A program made the position numbers and the translations under genes. The notes beneath the pieces are model-generated. The model was not told the DNA's origin. It saw only the letters and a program-made list of their open reading frames with translations, and did no database searches. From assembly GCA_036924085.1 (NCBI GenBank), contig JAVGWX010000011.1:41029970-41093969 (forward strand): a stretch of 64,000 nt of DNA, read 5' to 3'. The stretch comes from Ariolimax columbianus (lineage: Eukaryota; Mollusca; Gastropoda; Stylommatophora; Arionidae). Of this stretch, positions 1-13,100 are shown piece after piece (the first letter of the stretch is position 1; each line of letters starts with the position of its first letter).

Positions 1-1075
1 TATGTATTATGTTGTGGTTGTTAGTTTTGTTAGCATGTAATTGTTTGTATGAGGTAGATGTTACTATAGTTATTGTTATTAATGTTACATGTTTTTTAGT
101 ATGAAATAATTGTTAGTATTAGTATGAACTAATTGTTAGTATTAGTATGGTCACCATGGCGTAGATGTCAGTATGAATTGTTGGTATGGTGTAGCTGTTT
201 GTATGAGGGAGTTGTTGGTATGGTGTTGCTGTTAGTATGATCTAGTTTACTTGTTTTGTTGGTATGGTGTAGCTGTTAGTATGAGGTAGTTGTTAGTTTT
301 GTTAGTATGGTGTAATTGTATGTGGAAGATTTTAGTATAGTTAAGTATAGTGTAGCTCTTAGTATGAGGTAGTTGTTATTATGAGGTAGTTGTTATTATG
401 AGGTAGTTGTTGGTATTGTGTTGCTGTTAATAGCGTTAGTATGAGGTAGTTGTTTGTATGGTTAAGTTGTTATTATGTGGTAGTTGTTAGTATTGTGTTG
501 CTGTTAGTATGAGGTAGTTGTTACTTGTTTTGTTTGTATAGTGTAGCTGTTAGTATGAGGTAGTTGTTATTTTTGTTAGTATGGTGTAATTGTTTGTGTG
601 AGGAAGTTTTTAGTATAGTGTAGCTGTCAGTATGATGTAATTTTTAGCATAAGGTAGCTGTTATTATGAGGTAGTTGTTGGTATGGTGTTGCTGTTAATA
701 AGGTTGCTGTTAATAGTGTTAGTACGAGGTAGTTGTTTGTATGGTGTAGTTTTATGAGGTAGCTGTTTGTATGGTGTAGTTGTTAGCATGATGTATTTGT
801 TAATTCTGTTAGTTTGAGGTATTTGTTTGTATAAGGAAGTTATTAGCATGGTGTAATTGCTAATATGAGGTAGTTGTTAGTATGGTGTTGCTGTTAGTAT
901 AAGGTAGTTGTGTGTATGATCTAGTTGTTAGTATGGGGTAGTTGTTTTTATTAGTTAGTTGTTTGTGATAGGGTATTTGGTAGTATTGGACAATTGTTTG
1001 TATTTGGTAGCTATTAGTTTTGTTAGTGTGGTGTAGTTGTTAGAATGGGGTAGTTGTTTGTATGGTGTAATCAAA
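1..1075. repeat. Decayed tandem repeat, G/T-rich on the + strand
   Basis: The stretch is built from short phrases such as GTAGTTGTTAGTATG and GGTATGGTGTTGCTGTTA, repeated about every 20-30 bases with many substitutions and small indels. It has no stable unit length. Short minus-strand open frames here are made of the repeat and are not credible genes. The array continues beyond the left edge. Confidence 0.75.
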
Positions 1076-1429
1076 CGTTTAAATGTACATGAATTATGTC
1101 ATAGACTTTCATGCAACATTATACTGAAATGACAAGGATGAGAGTGCAGTTGTAATAGAATTGAATTATTTGAGGAAGGTCAGTGGTGCCACTAGGAAAG
1201 ACAGACTGTACAAAATACACTGCTTTTGCCATGCCATGAGAATAACCCTCATCAACTTTCACTGATGGCTTACTATGCTTGTAGATCTGGCTACAGTTCA
1301 AGAGGGTGGCCGTAAGACAGGTGGATAGATGACATTAGAGTGATTGTGCAACATCATAGGCTCTCAATGATCAACGCGATGCACTTGGTGCAGAACAGAC
1401 AACTGAAACTCCCCACGGCATAAGTGGAA

Positions 1430-1548
1430 ATAAAACTATCTAACTAGAAGAAAACATATGCCTTGCTGAGGATTTAAACCTATGTCCTCATGGTCAAAGA
1501 CCGACATCCTAGCCGTTCGTCTAACCGAACCTCCATATGGACTGGAGA
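1430..1548 (-). repeat. tRNA-like SINE head, reverse orientation
   Basis: On the minus strand a tRNA-like block runs from GGAGGTTCGGTTAGACG to GGTTTAAATCCTC, resembling pol III box A and box B promoter spacing. The 1320-1430 stretch next to it may be the SINE body. No target-site duplication was found. It lies just upstream of the first visible SIAE exon. Confidence 0.4.
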
Positions 1549-1688
1549 GTAGTTTTGGTGTATTTTTTTTATCTAACAAATATTTTATCTTTATGTGTCA
1601 TTTATATTCTTATTTATTCTTGATTTGTTTAATCAGTTAACATGAAAATAAAAGTTTTACACATTGTATCTCTCCTGTGTCTCAATAG

Positions 1689-1849
1689 AACTAAAGTCAA
1701 GCGAGCAGTTGGTGAAAAATGAAGCACCTGAGGCTGTTACATTTTCCCTTGCCAAACACTTCCAGAACCACATGGTTCTTCAGAAGGCACCAGCTAGAGC
1801 CAATATTTATGGATTTTCTCCTGATATAGACAAAAAAGTTCTTGTGTCG
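1689..1849 (+). CDS. SIAE: SIAE first visible coding exon
   Basis: It follows the acceptor tract TCTCCTGTGTCTCAATAG and ends before the donor GTACGT. It encodes the N-terminal beta-domain segment with [16 protein letters not shown], typical of SIAE just after the signal peptide. It enters with one nucleotide owed by the previous exon and leaves in phase 0. An in-frame ATG at 1664 exists, but it lies in the pyrimidine tract before the acceptor and gives no hydrophobic signal, so I do not take it as the start. Confidence 0.85.
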
Positions 1850-4800
1850 GTACGTTTAGTTAAAGTTACAATTATTGAAATAATAAAAATTTACATGTCT
1901 AGACTGACTTTTCAAAACAGAAAAAATGAAAAAAAAGACAGAGTGAAGAGATCAAAGACATAATGTGTTTAGGAGATTTTCATCCTCTTATGTGAAGAAA
2001 TCATGAGTTTATTTAATCATTAAGGAAATGTGATTCACAAATTTGTTTGTCATTCCATATGACAAAGGTGAGACTACCATAATAGATATTGGCTTTCCAA
2101 TTTTATGTATATCTTGTAGCTATTTCTTTTTTGCCTTGTTGTCAAAGGCTGAGAACATTGTACCGTGTTATGCACCTTAATGGCCCATTGCATCTGACTT
2201 CAGCCCACATTTTAAAAATGAGTATTGCTTTCCATAAGAGAATTACCTTTGTGCTTCATAATTCTGAACGAAAGCAAGTCTGGGTTGTGAACCATGCCAA
2301 TGTCTGTATCATCACACTACCGTCCCAAAAATTATATATGCACCTTTTAATATGACAAGGGCCAGTTCGTCATGAAAATTCAAATGATAAATGTGAACCA
2401 GCCTCCAAGTGATAAGGGTGAGCCAGCCTCCAAATAATAAGGGTGAGCCAGCCTCTAAGTAATGAGCGTGAGCCAGTCTCCAAATAATATAGGTGAGCCA
2501 GCCTCCAAATAATATAGGTGAGCCAGTCTCCAAATAATATAGGTGAGCCAGCCTCCAAATAATAAGGGTGAGCCAGTCTCCAAGTGATAAGGGTGAGCCA
2601 GCCTCCAAATGATAAGGGTGAGCCAGCCTGTAAGTAATGAGCGTGAGCCAGTCTCCAAATAATATAGGTGAGCCAGCCTCCAAATAATATAGATGAGCCA
2701 GCCTCTAAGTAATGAGCGTGAGCCAGTCTCCAAATAATATTGATGAGCCAGTCTCTAAGTAATAAGTTTGAGCCAGTCTCCAAATAATATAGGTGAGCCA
2801 GTCTCCAAATAATATAGGTGAGCCAGTCTCCAAATAATATAGATGAGCCAGCCTCTAAGTAATAAGGGTGAGCCAGTCTCCAAATAATATAGATGAGCCA
2901 GTCTCTACGTAATGAGCGTGAGCCAGTCTCCAAATAATATAGATGAGCCAGCCTCTAAGTAATAAGGGTGAGCCAGTCTCCAAATAATATAGATGAGCCA
3001 GTCTCCAAATAATATAGATGAGCCAGTCTCCAAATAATATAGATGAGCCAGTCTCCAAATAATATAGATGAGCCAGCCTCTAAGTGATGAGGGTGAGCCA
3101 GTCTCCAAATAATATAGATGAGCCAGTCTCCAAATAATATAGATGAGCCAGTCTCCAAATAATATAGATGAGCCAGTCTTCAAATAATATAGGTGAGCCA
3201 GCCTCTAAGTAATGAGGGTGAGCCAGTCTCCAAATAATATAGATGAGCCAGTCTCCAAATAATATAGATGAGCCAGCCTCTAAGTAATTAGGGTGAGCCA
3301 GTCTCCAAATAATATAGATGAGCCAGTCTCCAAATAATATAGATGAGCCAGCCTCTAAGTAATGAGGGTGAGCCAGTCTCCAAATAATATAGGTGAGCCA
3401 GTCTCCAAATAATATAGATGAGCCAGCCTCTAAGTAATGAGCGTGAGCCAGTCTGCAAATAATATAGGTGAGCCAGCCTCTAAGTAATGAGGGTGAGCCA
3501 GCCTCCAAGTGATAAGGGTGAGCCAGCCACCAAGTTATTAGGGTGAGCCAGCCTCTAAGTAATGAGCGTGAGCCAGTCTCCAAATAATATAGGTGAGCCA
3601 GCCTCCAAATAATATAGATGAGCCAGCCTCTAAGTAATGAGCGTGAGCCAGTCTACAAATAATATAGATGAGCCAGTCTCTAAGTAATAAGGGTGAGCCA
3701 GTCTTCAAATAATATAGGTGAGCCAGTCTCCAAATAATATAGGTGAGCCAGTCTCCAAATAATATAGATGAGCCAGCCTCTAAGTAATAAGGGTGAGCCA
3801 GTCTCCAAATAATATAGATGAGTCAGTCTCTACGTAATGAGCGTGAGCCAGTCTCCAAATAATATAGATGAGCCAGCCTCTAAGTAATGAGCGTGAGCCA
3901 GTCTCCAAATAATATAGATGAGCCAGCCTCTAAGTAATGAGCGTGAGCCAGTCTCCAAATAATATAGGTGAGCCAGCCTCTAAGTAATGAGGGTGAGCCA
4001 GCCTCCAAGTGATAAGGGTGAGCCAGCCTCCAAGTTATAAGGATGAGCCAGCCTCCAAGTGATAAGGATGAGCCAGCCTCCAAGTGATAAGGATGAGCCA
4101 GCCTCCAAGTGATAAGGGTGAGCCAGCCTCCAAGTGATAAGGGTGAGCCAGCCTCCAAGTGATACGGATGAAAAACTGAAAACTGACTGTGGTCAGTGAG
4201 GTGGGGATCAACACTTTGATCCCCATAGTTGTGAGTCTACTGAGAAGTCGCACATTGCACTACAACCTGGAGCGTTTAAGTTCATTTTCTTCAGTATGTC
4301 TTGTGATTAAGAAGGTGCACTGTTACCTGCAACCAGAGAAGCAAACTGATGATTCCCATAGCTCGCTGGTTGTACATGCTCCTGCACTGTCCTATCAAGT
4401 GCCCATCTCTTCTAGACATGTACATTATTCCAAAGTTATGCAATTTGTGCATTATCAGTTCAAGTTTCTTCATCTAAGAGGTAGGCATTGATCAACCTCA
4501 AAATTTAATCTCTATTCATATTTGTTGTTCTTGTGGCTTAAAATTACTAATCTTTGCTACCCTTCCACACCCCTGCAACATTCAGTTCCACAAGCCATGT
4601 AGTCAGTAAACAAACCAGATGATCCCTGAGGACCGCATAGATGTAGATGTACAGCAATTAGCCCCAAAAAAGGTTGTGCAGGAAAAAGGCAAAGAAATAA
4701 AACAAATTATAAAGTAGTAGTCATTGCGATTACTGCCATTTTATGCAAAAATATTTGTTTTGGAGTTGAGCTTGTAATCAACCATCAGTCAGTGCAATCA

Positions 4801-7800
4801 GGACACCTTTGACATCAACATGAATGGCAACTGACTAAATCACCATTGCTTTGTGGATGATCTAGTTCTTATCACAGAAACAGCCACACGAGCAAGACAA
4901 AAGTTGCTCGCCGTGATCCAGTCATCCTTGATTGAAAGAGTATGGATGACTGGGATGAACACATCTATCTTGGATGTCTGATCAACATGCAGAAAAACCT
5001 GAGTCCAAGACAGCGTCATGGCGGCTGGACAGCCTTATCATTGATAAAGTCTGAACTGGACAGCAGCCATGACCAGAGCCTGTGCATCTCTCTCTTCAAC
5101 CACAGTATTACACGCAATAAGGTCACTTACAAAAGAGATGAAGTCCAAACACAGAGTGACCCATGCCTCCCTTGAGAGACACATGGTCAGCCTCACGCTT
5201 TATAGCCAGCGCACAAAATGTCTACATAACTCTAATATACATTAATTGTCCCTAGTAGAAAATTAGAAGATGTAGTTATTTATGCAAACCAGCTCAAGCA
5301 TCGTTGGACTGATAATGATGATGACCACCATGCGCTGGTCCGACTTTTTTGCATTCCACAACAACATTCAGAATGCTTCAGATAGACGACTCATTGTCCA
5401 CTGTGGCCCATGACAGAGACCATTGGAAGAGAAGTTGGGACCAGTGGTGAAGGATGGATCCTCCAGTAATCCAGTAAACATTGGTTTGGATTATCAGTGT
5501 TAACAGGGATAATTATTGTAACAATAAAAAAAGGGACATACAATGACAAAGCTGGAAGAAGCTTGATTTTTATCCTGATGACTTTGTATAGTGATCAAGA
5601 ACAGAATTGATGATCAACTAAATAGCACTAGGGCAGCAAGTTTTAGATAAATATGGTCACTTAACCAATCATCATAGCACATGAAGAAGAAAATCATTTT
5701 TTTTATATATAGCCATAATTTTTTTTTCTGGGCATCGATATCGCTGAGAGGTAAGACAGGCGCTCGCCTCACAAGAAATAAACATAAACGCAAAATGGTT
5801 CAAATCTTGCAAGTTTCAGGCATCCATTGATCGGAGGGAGCTCAAATCAGCACCTAGTCCTATTGGAGCTGGATGAGGAACTCGGAGGTCTAATGTACAT
5901 GCTGTGCATGTAAAAGAACCATTCGCAGTTGAAAATCTAAAAGAACAAGATGTTAGTCGCTGTCCAGGCTAAAATTATAAAGGTAACAAAGTTCCTACCC
6001 AAAAGTGACCAGCAAGGAGGTAAAAAAAAGAAGGCGTATTATTTATTATGCAAAGACATAACAGGATAATCGCTTCTTTGTATGCACACATGATTACAAG
6101 TAAAAAAAAAAGGCTATTGTTCTTGCCAAGAGGAGTGATTGAGTATTTTTTAAATTCTTTATTGGAAGCATGGAAACCTTTCTATCGTTCCAAGTAATGA
6201 GTCAAGGAATTCTAAACCGTGGCCTTTTTATTTAATTATATAAGCATGTATGACATAGAAACATTAACAATGACCAAAACAGTTGGAGATGAGAATTGAG
6301 GCATTTGAAGTGTAGACAAATTACACAAGAAGAGTTGGGCTCTTCTCAAAGAAAGAAAAAAAATAGGTCTTCGTGAAGTTACGTGTGAAAAGTTTGTTGA
6401 TGTTCTTGTTCCGAATGCCCACAATGAGTAGGTTTAGTCTTTTGTGCACCATGAAAAGGACATTAAGGTGCTGATTGCAGTAGATTTCCTCACATCCTGA
6501 GCATGCTGATGAAGGTGGACCGGGCTCTTCCAGGCAGTTGTGCTATGATTGGCTTCATCTGTGTGTCATTCACTACTACGGGGATCACGTCGATCCCTCA
6601 CCCCGTTAGCCAGGCTGCCATGAAAACAGCCCATTTCAAGGGAGGGAATCCGAGGTGAGGGTCTTGGCCTGTATATTTTGTCTGACCCTGACTAAGATGT
6701 CTGATCAGTATGTTGTTTCTGATCAGACATTAGTCTTCCTCCTTGTGTGAAAAGTTAATAATGAACACAATCAAGATAAGATAAGGCAGTTTATATATTT
6801 TGATCATTAAAAAAAGGCATAATACTTTGCTGAAAACTGTAATTGTAGGACAAATAGATTATAAAAATGCCAGAGAAAGGCATCTTTATAAGAAGCCCAT
6901 GATGCTAGCTCATACAGACCGATATCTCTAACCTCTCAAATAGGGAAAATCTTAGAAACAATAATCAATAATCGTATTAAATATCACTTAGAACAAAACA
7001 ATCTATACAGCCCCACCCAAACAGGATTTAGGAAAGGAAAAAGTACAGTAGACCAGCTACTAAAACTAGAACACGAAGTAAAAGCAGGATTCCAAAAAGG
7101 AGAAAAAACTGCTGCAATTTTCTTAGACGTAGCAAGAGCATATGACGAATGTTGGAGGGAAGGGGCACTTTATAAAATACAGAAGATAGGAATAACAGGC
7201 AAAGCCTACCAGTACTTAAAGAACTTCATGGAAGAGAGATACTTTGAAGTTCAAATCCAAGACCAACGGTCCGGAAAATTCAAACAAGAGAACGGCATTC
7301 CCCAGGGGTCAGTAATATCCCCAACTATCTTTACAATAATGGTAAACGACCTGGGGGAAGAATTCACAGACATTAGAAATAGCTTATCGCAATATGCAGA
7401 TGACGCAGCAATTTGGAGATCAGGAACACACCTACCCCATACCTATAAAAAACTACAAATACAAATAAACAAAGTAGCAGAATGGATGGTCAAGTGGGGT
7501 TTTAATCTAAATATAAATAAGACTGTAGGGATGGTTTTCGGGAAAAGCCGAGAGAAACAAATAATGAATGTACATGTAAATCAAGAAAAAATTAAAACAG
7601 TGAGCAACACTACGTTCCTAGGAATGGACCTAAATCGAGATTTAGACTGGAGTAACCATATAAACAAAACAGTAGAAATATGTAGGGGTACAATAAATAT
7701 GATGAGGTATATAAAAGGAAATGGATGGGGAGCTGGCAACAAGACAATGTTAACCTTCTACAAAGCATTTGTCAGGGGGAAAATCGACTACGCAAGTATT

Positions 7801-8649
7801 GTATATGACTCCGCCCCAAACAGCTACAAAAGTAAATTAGATAGAATACAAAACCAGGCCCTTAATATAATAGCTGGAACAATAAAGACCACATCAAAAG
7901 AAGCAATAGAGGTAGCCCTAGGAGTAACTCCCCTAGGACTAAGAAGGAAAGAGCTAAGATTAAAATATTGGAGCAAAATAGCGAACAATAACACACATCC
8001 AGCATTTAAATCTTTTGTAGAGTACTACAACCTCATCGGGAAGAAATCAATAGTACTCAGTAGATGTCCGACAGGGTGGAAAACAACAACAGAAATCAAA
8101 GATTACCAGATGCTTAAAGAAACAATACAATCTGTCAAATCAACAAGACTAGATATCCCCCCATGGGAACTCATAACCCCAGTTACAGACACGTTCCTAG
8201 CTAATCACAAAAACAAGAAAGAAAAGAAAAACAAATTAAGAAACGAGGCAAATAAACGCATCAAAGAAAACACGAGAAACCATCTAAACATATACACAGA
8301 TGGATCAAAAGGGGAGGATAACACAGTAGGTGTAGGGATAGTAATCCCTCAGGGGGATTTAACCAAATCATATAAAATAACAGGCCCAGCAACAATATTC
8401 ACAGCAGAACTTATAGGAATCCAAAAAGCAATGGAAATACTAATGGACAATAAAAATACTCCAAGCAAAGTGACGATATTAACAGATTCACTATCCGCAA
8501 TAAAATCAATTCAAAACCTGAGAGATCACAAAGCGGGTATAGAATACGAAATACTGAAACTGAATACTAAATTGTATCTTAAAAAATGTCACGTGACAAT
8601 CATGTGGGTCCCAGCTCATGTGGGGATAGAAGGAAACGAATTAGCAGAC

Positions 8650-8682
<33 letters not shown>

Positions 8683-10094
8683 GTTGACCCAAAAGAGACC
8701 TTGATGCTGGGTTGTGAGTTTTGTGGGCAATTGATGAATTTGCACAAGCCTCACGGAGGTGGATGTCCCATTATTGGCAGCTCCTGGCTCTGATTTACGG
8801 AAGGCAATACCATTCATCTCTTTGCTCAATACATGAAGAGAGTGGTCTCCCTGTAGGACAGACGTGTACCCTCTAGCCATGTGCCGGAGCGAGCAGAAAT
8901 GCCCTGCTGACATGTGCGACCATCTCTAAGCGTTCTTGGTGGGCTGTTGGAGACATAGCAGGTCTTGACACTTTGTTTGGTGCGCAGTCCGACGATGCGT
9001 AAGATTCGTCTTTCCAGCGATGACTGCACACGGGGTTATTCTCCTGCGGTGCAGGAGGTCCACTTTCCACGTGCTGAGTTGGATCTGAAAATGACAGTGG
9101 TATACCTCGCGACTTAAAAATGTGGTGCTTCGTGTGGTTACATTCTACAAAATTTGACCTATTGTTGCCAGTGGGTAAATTAACACACAGGTGCCCATGT
9201 GGCGATAGACTCGGTGGATTGCTCTAGCTTGGCCACAGTTTCTGTGTCGCCTGTGCCTTGCACGTGGTGATCGGTGGTCGATGCTTGTGGTTTCAGTGGG
9301 AGGATGCGTCGACTGATGATGTAACGGACTCACACTACAATTAGCCCATCGGTTATGTAGCAAGTGGGTGTGACAAATCACGAACGCTACAGTGTGCACA
9401 CATGTAGATGTGCACATATGTAGGTGTGTAGATATGTAGGTGTGTAGATATGTACGAATGAGTATATATATGTGGACATTTTAATTTACACTTATGTATG
9501 TATTTATAGGTTTATATATGTATATCCCTTCTGCGGGCATCCTCACCACTATATATCCACACTTAATATAATTATACTACTATTACATCAACCTTTTTGT
9601 ATCTATAATTATTTAATCAATTATCTACCTTTCTATTGTTCTTCTGTTCCTGAGCCTACCACACATTCAACACATAATTGACTGCGAGAGCTAGAGGGCA
9701 CAGGTGAGATGAGGGATCTACAAGGGGACACACAAATCAGTGAATCGCTTACAAGTTGGAGTACATGAATGCGATGGAAAAATATGAGAGCAGGCAAAAC
9801 CTGATACACCAAGACCAGACAGAAGGAAGTCAACACAGATGGGCCTCACAACAGAAGGAAGACACTTTTCAATTAATTTATATTGTACTCTTAATCCTTA
9901 TGTATCAAGTATATTGTTTGTTATATTTCCCAATCATTCCATCTCATTCATTATCGTTGTACACCTCACTACACTGCTATCTTCACAATTGTGTATAAAA
10001 TGTATGAGGGGGCTTTATATATTTTTTTTTTTTTTTTTTTTTTTTTTAAATAGAAGGAAAAAAAAAAAAAAAAAAAAAGGAAGGAAAGAGGGGA

Positions 10095-10134
<40 letters not shown>

Positions 10135-13100
10135 AAAAGAAATCAGGAAACAAAAAAACAAAAACAAAAAAGAAAAGAGATCCGAATCAAGTATGACAGA
10201 AAATAAAAATGGTCCCAGGAAAACTATTGTGCATATTTATGCAAATACCTACGGCGGACAACTAGGAACATCAAAAGCGAGGAACAACGGGAGGAACATC
10301 ACGGAAATACCAGGCTAGGTACAAACAGATACACACACGCATCCAAGCACTGGTTTATGCGTCTTAATATCGCCCAAATTGACTACGGTCTGGGGTGGAA
10401 TAGGCGCGCCTCCGCCAGTAGAAACTAGTGAGGCAAACACATAAAATAAAAAAAAAATAAAAAAAATCTTTATAAATCCCAGGAAAACTATTGTGCATAT
10501 TTATGCAAATACCTACGGCGGACAACTAGGAACATCAAAAGCGAGGAACAACGGGAGGAACATCACGGAAATACCAGGCTAGGTACAAACAGATACACAC
10601 ACGCATCCAAGCACTGGTTTATGCGTCTTAATATCCCCCAAATTGACTGCGGTCTGGGGTGGAATAGGCGCGCCTCCGCCAGTAGAAACTAGTGAGGCAA
10701 ACACATAAAATAAAAAAATAAAAAAATCTTTATAAATAGAGGTAAAACCCTCTAATGATGAACAGAGACAGGTCTGGTAGGCTGTTGATTGAGGCAAGTG
10801 ACAGACTACATTTGATCTGTATCTGTAATACTTGAGATCAATCAGGAGTATCAGGTGTCTGATGTAAGGTAGCCAGATGTTTCAACTCATTTTGGTCTGT
10901 TGCCTTGGAGTACCATGTTGAACCAAAACTCAATCCATCTCTCCATCTCATCAATCAATATCTGCATGAACACTCAAAGTTGTGCAGCCACCAGTGTGTC
11001 CCTTTTTGTGTCCATCTGTTGTCAGGCTCTATAATGCGTGTGTATCCCGGGCACCCTGCTGGCCCTAATTGAGGAGCGTCATAGTCACACCAGCGCCAAA
11101 ATTTGGCATGGGTGGAATCTCACAGAGGGGTTCTCTACATCATCCGGTGTCCATCATGTCTGCGTTGTCGCTCCCGAGCTTTTGTGCTGCGCCATGGACT
11201 GGATCCTCACAGTCTTCTGCCCACAACCCAGGGGTCCTTTTTGGCGACTCCAGAGTAATCGATCTCGTCTGCGCTGATGACGTCGTAGGCCCCCTAGAGG
11301 CACAGAATCAATTGGTTATCCATCTAGGCTTGCACATCTCCTGGGCGACGACGAAAAACCAAAACCTCAGCAGGGGCCTCTCTGCACTGAGCAGTGAACG
11401 ACAACCCCATTGCAGCCACTGAGGACTTCGTCTACCTTGACAGCAGGCAGTCTTCTGATACACTCAGCAGTCACAAGATCACCCATAGGATTGGCTTAGC
11501 GGCTTCATCCATGCACTCGCTCTGCAGAGTCTGGTCCCAGCAAAGGCTCTCCCTGGAGACCAGGCTTCATATTTACTTCTCCTGCATTGTCCCCATTCTC
11601 TTGTTTTGCTCCGAGTCCTGGTCACTACAGCAGGACTGGCTGCGTCTTGAGGCCTTCCACCTGCGCAACCAGAAGCACATCCTCAGGATCGTCTAACATG
11701 ACATGATTTCCAACAATGAAGTAGTTTGACGTACTCAACTTGCAGGCATTGTCTTAATGATTGATCACCATCAGCTCTCTTTCTTTGGTCACGTTGTTCG
11801 TCTTTCCCGGAAAGTCCCAGTCCACGAAATGCTGTGGCAGGCTGTGGGTACGAGTTACGGGACGAAGCTGTGCTCATCCTGGAGACGTCCTCGGGGTTGC
11901 CCTTGCAACACCTAGCTAAAACAGATAGCCACCTCCCCAACACAACTGCAGGCCGCCTGGGACGCAGCCATCAGACAAGGTCATTCGACGCGACTGGCCC
12001 CAATCTCCTAAGCGTACTATTGTTGTCAGTCATATGCATCACATGCCAAACCCATCTATATTTTTTAAAATTATGATATTGCATATGGTTCAATGCCTGA
12101 TTTCTGTGTTGTAATTTTGGTCCTGTACAGACTGTCAATATTCTTCACTTCATTGCCCTTTGAACAACTCGCAGCGTCTGTGTATCTACTTATCATAGGT
12201 TTCAAACCTTGCAGCCATAAACCATGGTTGGAATAACCATGCTGTTGAAGGTGGGAGCAACTGTTGAAGGTGGGAGCAACTGTTGAAGTATAGGTTGGAT
12301 GAAATGGAAGCTCAACCATCCTGTTTGAAATCTCTTTGTTATGTAAAGGTAAAAGTCAGTCTCATGACAACAATTGTCATCAGGGATGAAGATAACTCTT
12401 CATGTACTAAGCCGCAGCCTATGTGAGATGGGGTGGCCAGTTCCCTTCCTTGCTGTTTTTACTTTACCCAACTCATACATCAGGTGCCCATTTACAGCTG
12501 GGTCGACTGGAAGAGCAGTCGTAATAGGAACAGACCACGTCCTGATTTTTTTCTGTCCGTCCATGATTTAGAACCCTGGCACACTGTAATCTAAACAAGC
12601 CAGCTTACTGTTGCCTTGGCTACATGCCTATGTTATGTAGGAATTTGTAATTTCTTGATCTAGGTAAATGCTGATCTGAGATATGCTTTAATCTTTGCTG
12701 TTTTTAGATGAGGACTGCTTTAAATGACACGTACAGTTATGAGACAATAGTGAAACCTGGGTCTTCCTCTGGGACTGGCATATGGATTGTTTTGTTAGAC
12801 TCAATGGTTGCAGGTACTTCAGTTGACATTACTGCACAATCACAAGGAATCAATTTCACTATAACTGATGTCATTTTTGGAGATGTGTGGCTCTGCTCTG
12901 GCCAGTCTAACATGCAGTTCACTACAATTCAGGTTAGAAGTGTAAACATGTTTATAGAACTTTGCAAGAATGACAAAAAAAATTAACATTAGTTTAAAGT
13001 AAACTTTTGTGAAAATATACTATTCAATGTATATACAGTTATAATTATGAATCAGCACTTTGTTTACAGCTTATTACATTTTGGGAAAACACTCTCATTC

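Noticed and set aside
2385..4170. CRISPR array
   Set aside because: Units are contiguous and similar over their full length, with no unique spacers, in a eukaryotic intron. The 22-bp, 37-bp and 57-bp arrays fail for the same reason.
2312..4253. Several minus-strand frames of 67-187 residues with WRLAH-YYLETGS repeats
   Set aside because: They are the 25-bp minisatellite read in each frame; no domain, start context or non-repeat extension supports a gene.
9839..10318. 159-residue + strand frame with long Phe and Lys runs
   Set aside because: It is a translation of homopolymer T and A tracts.
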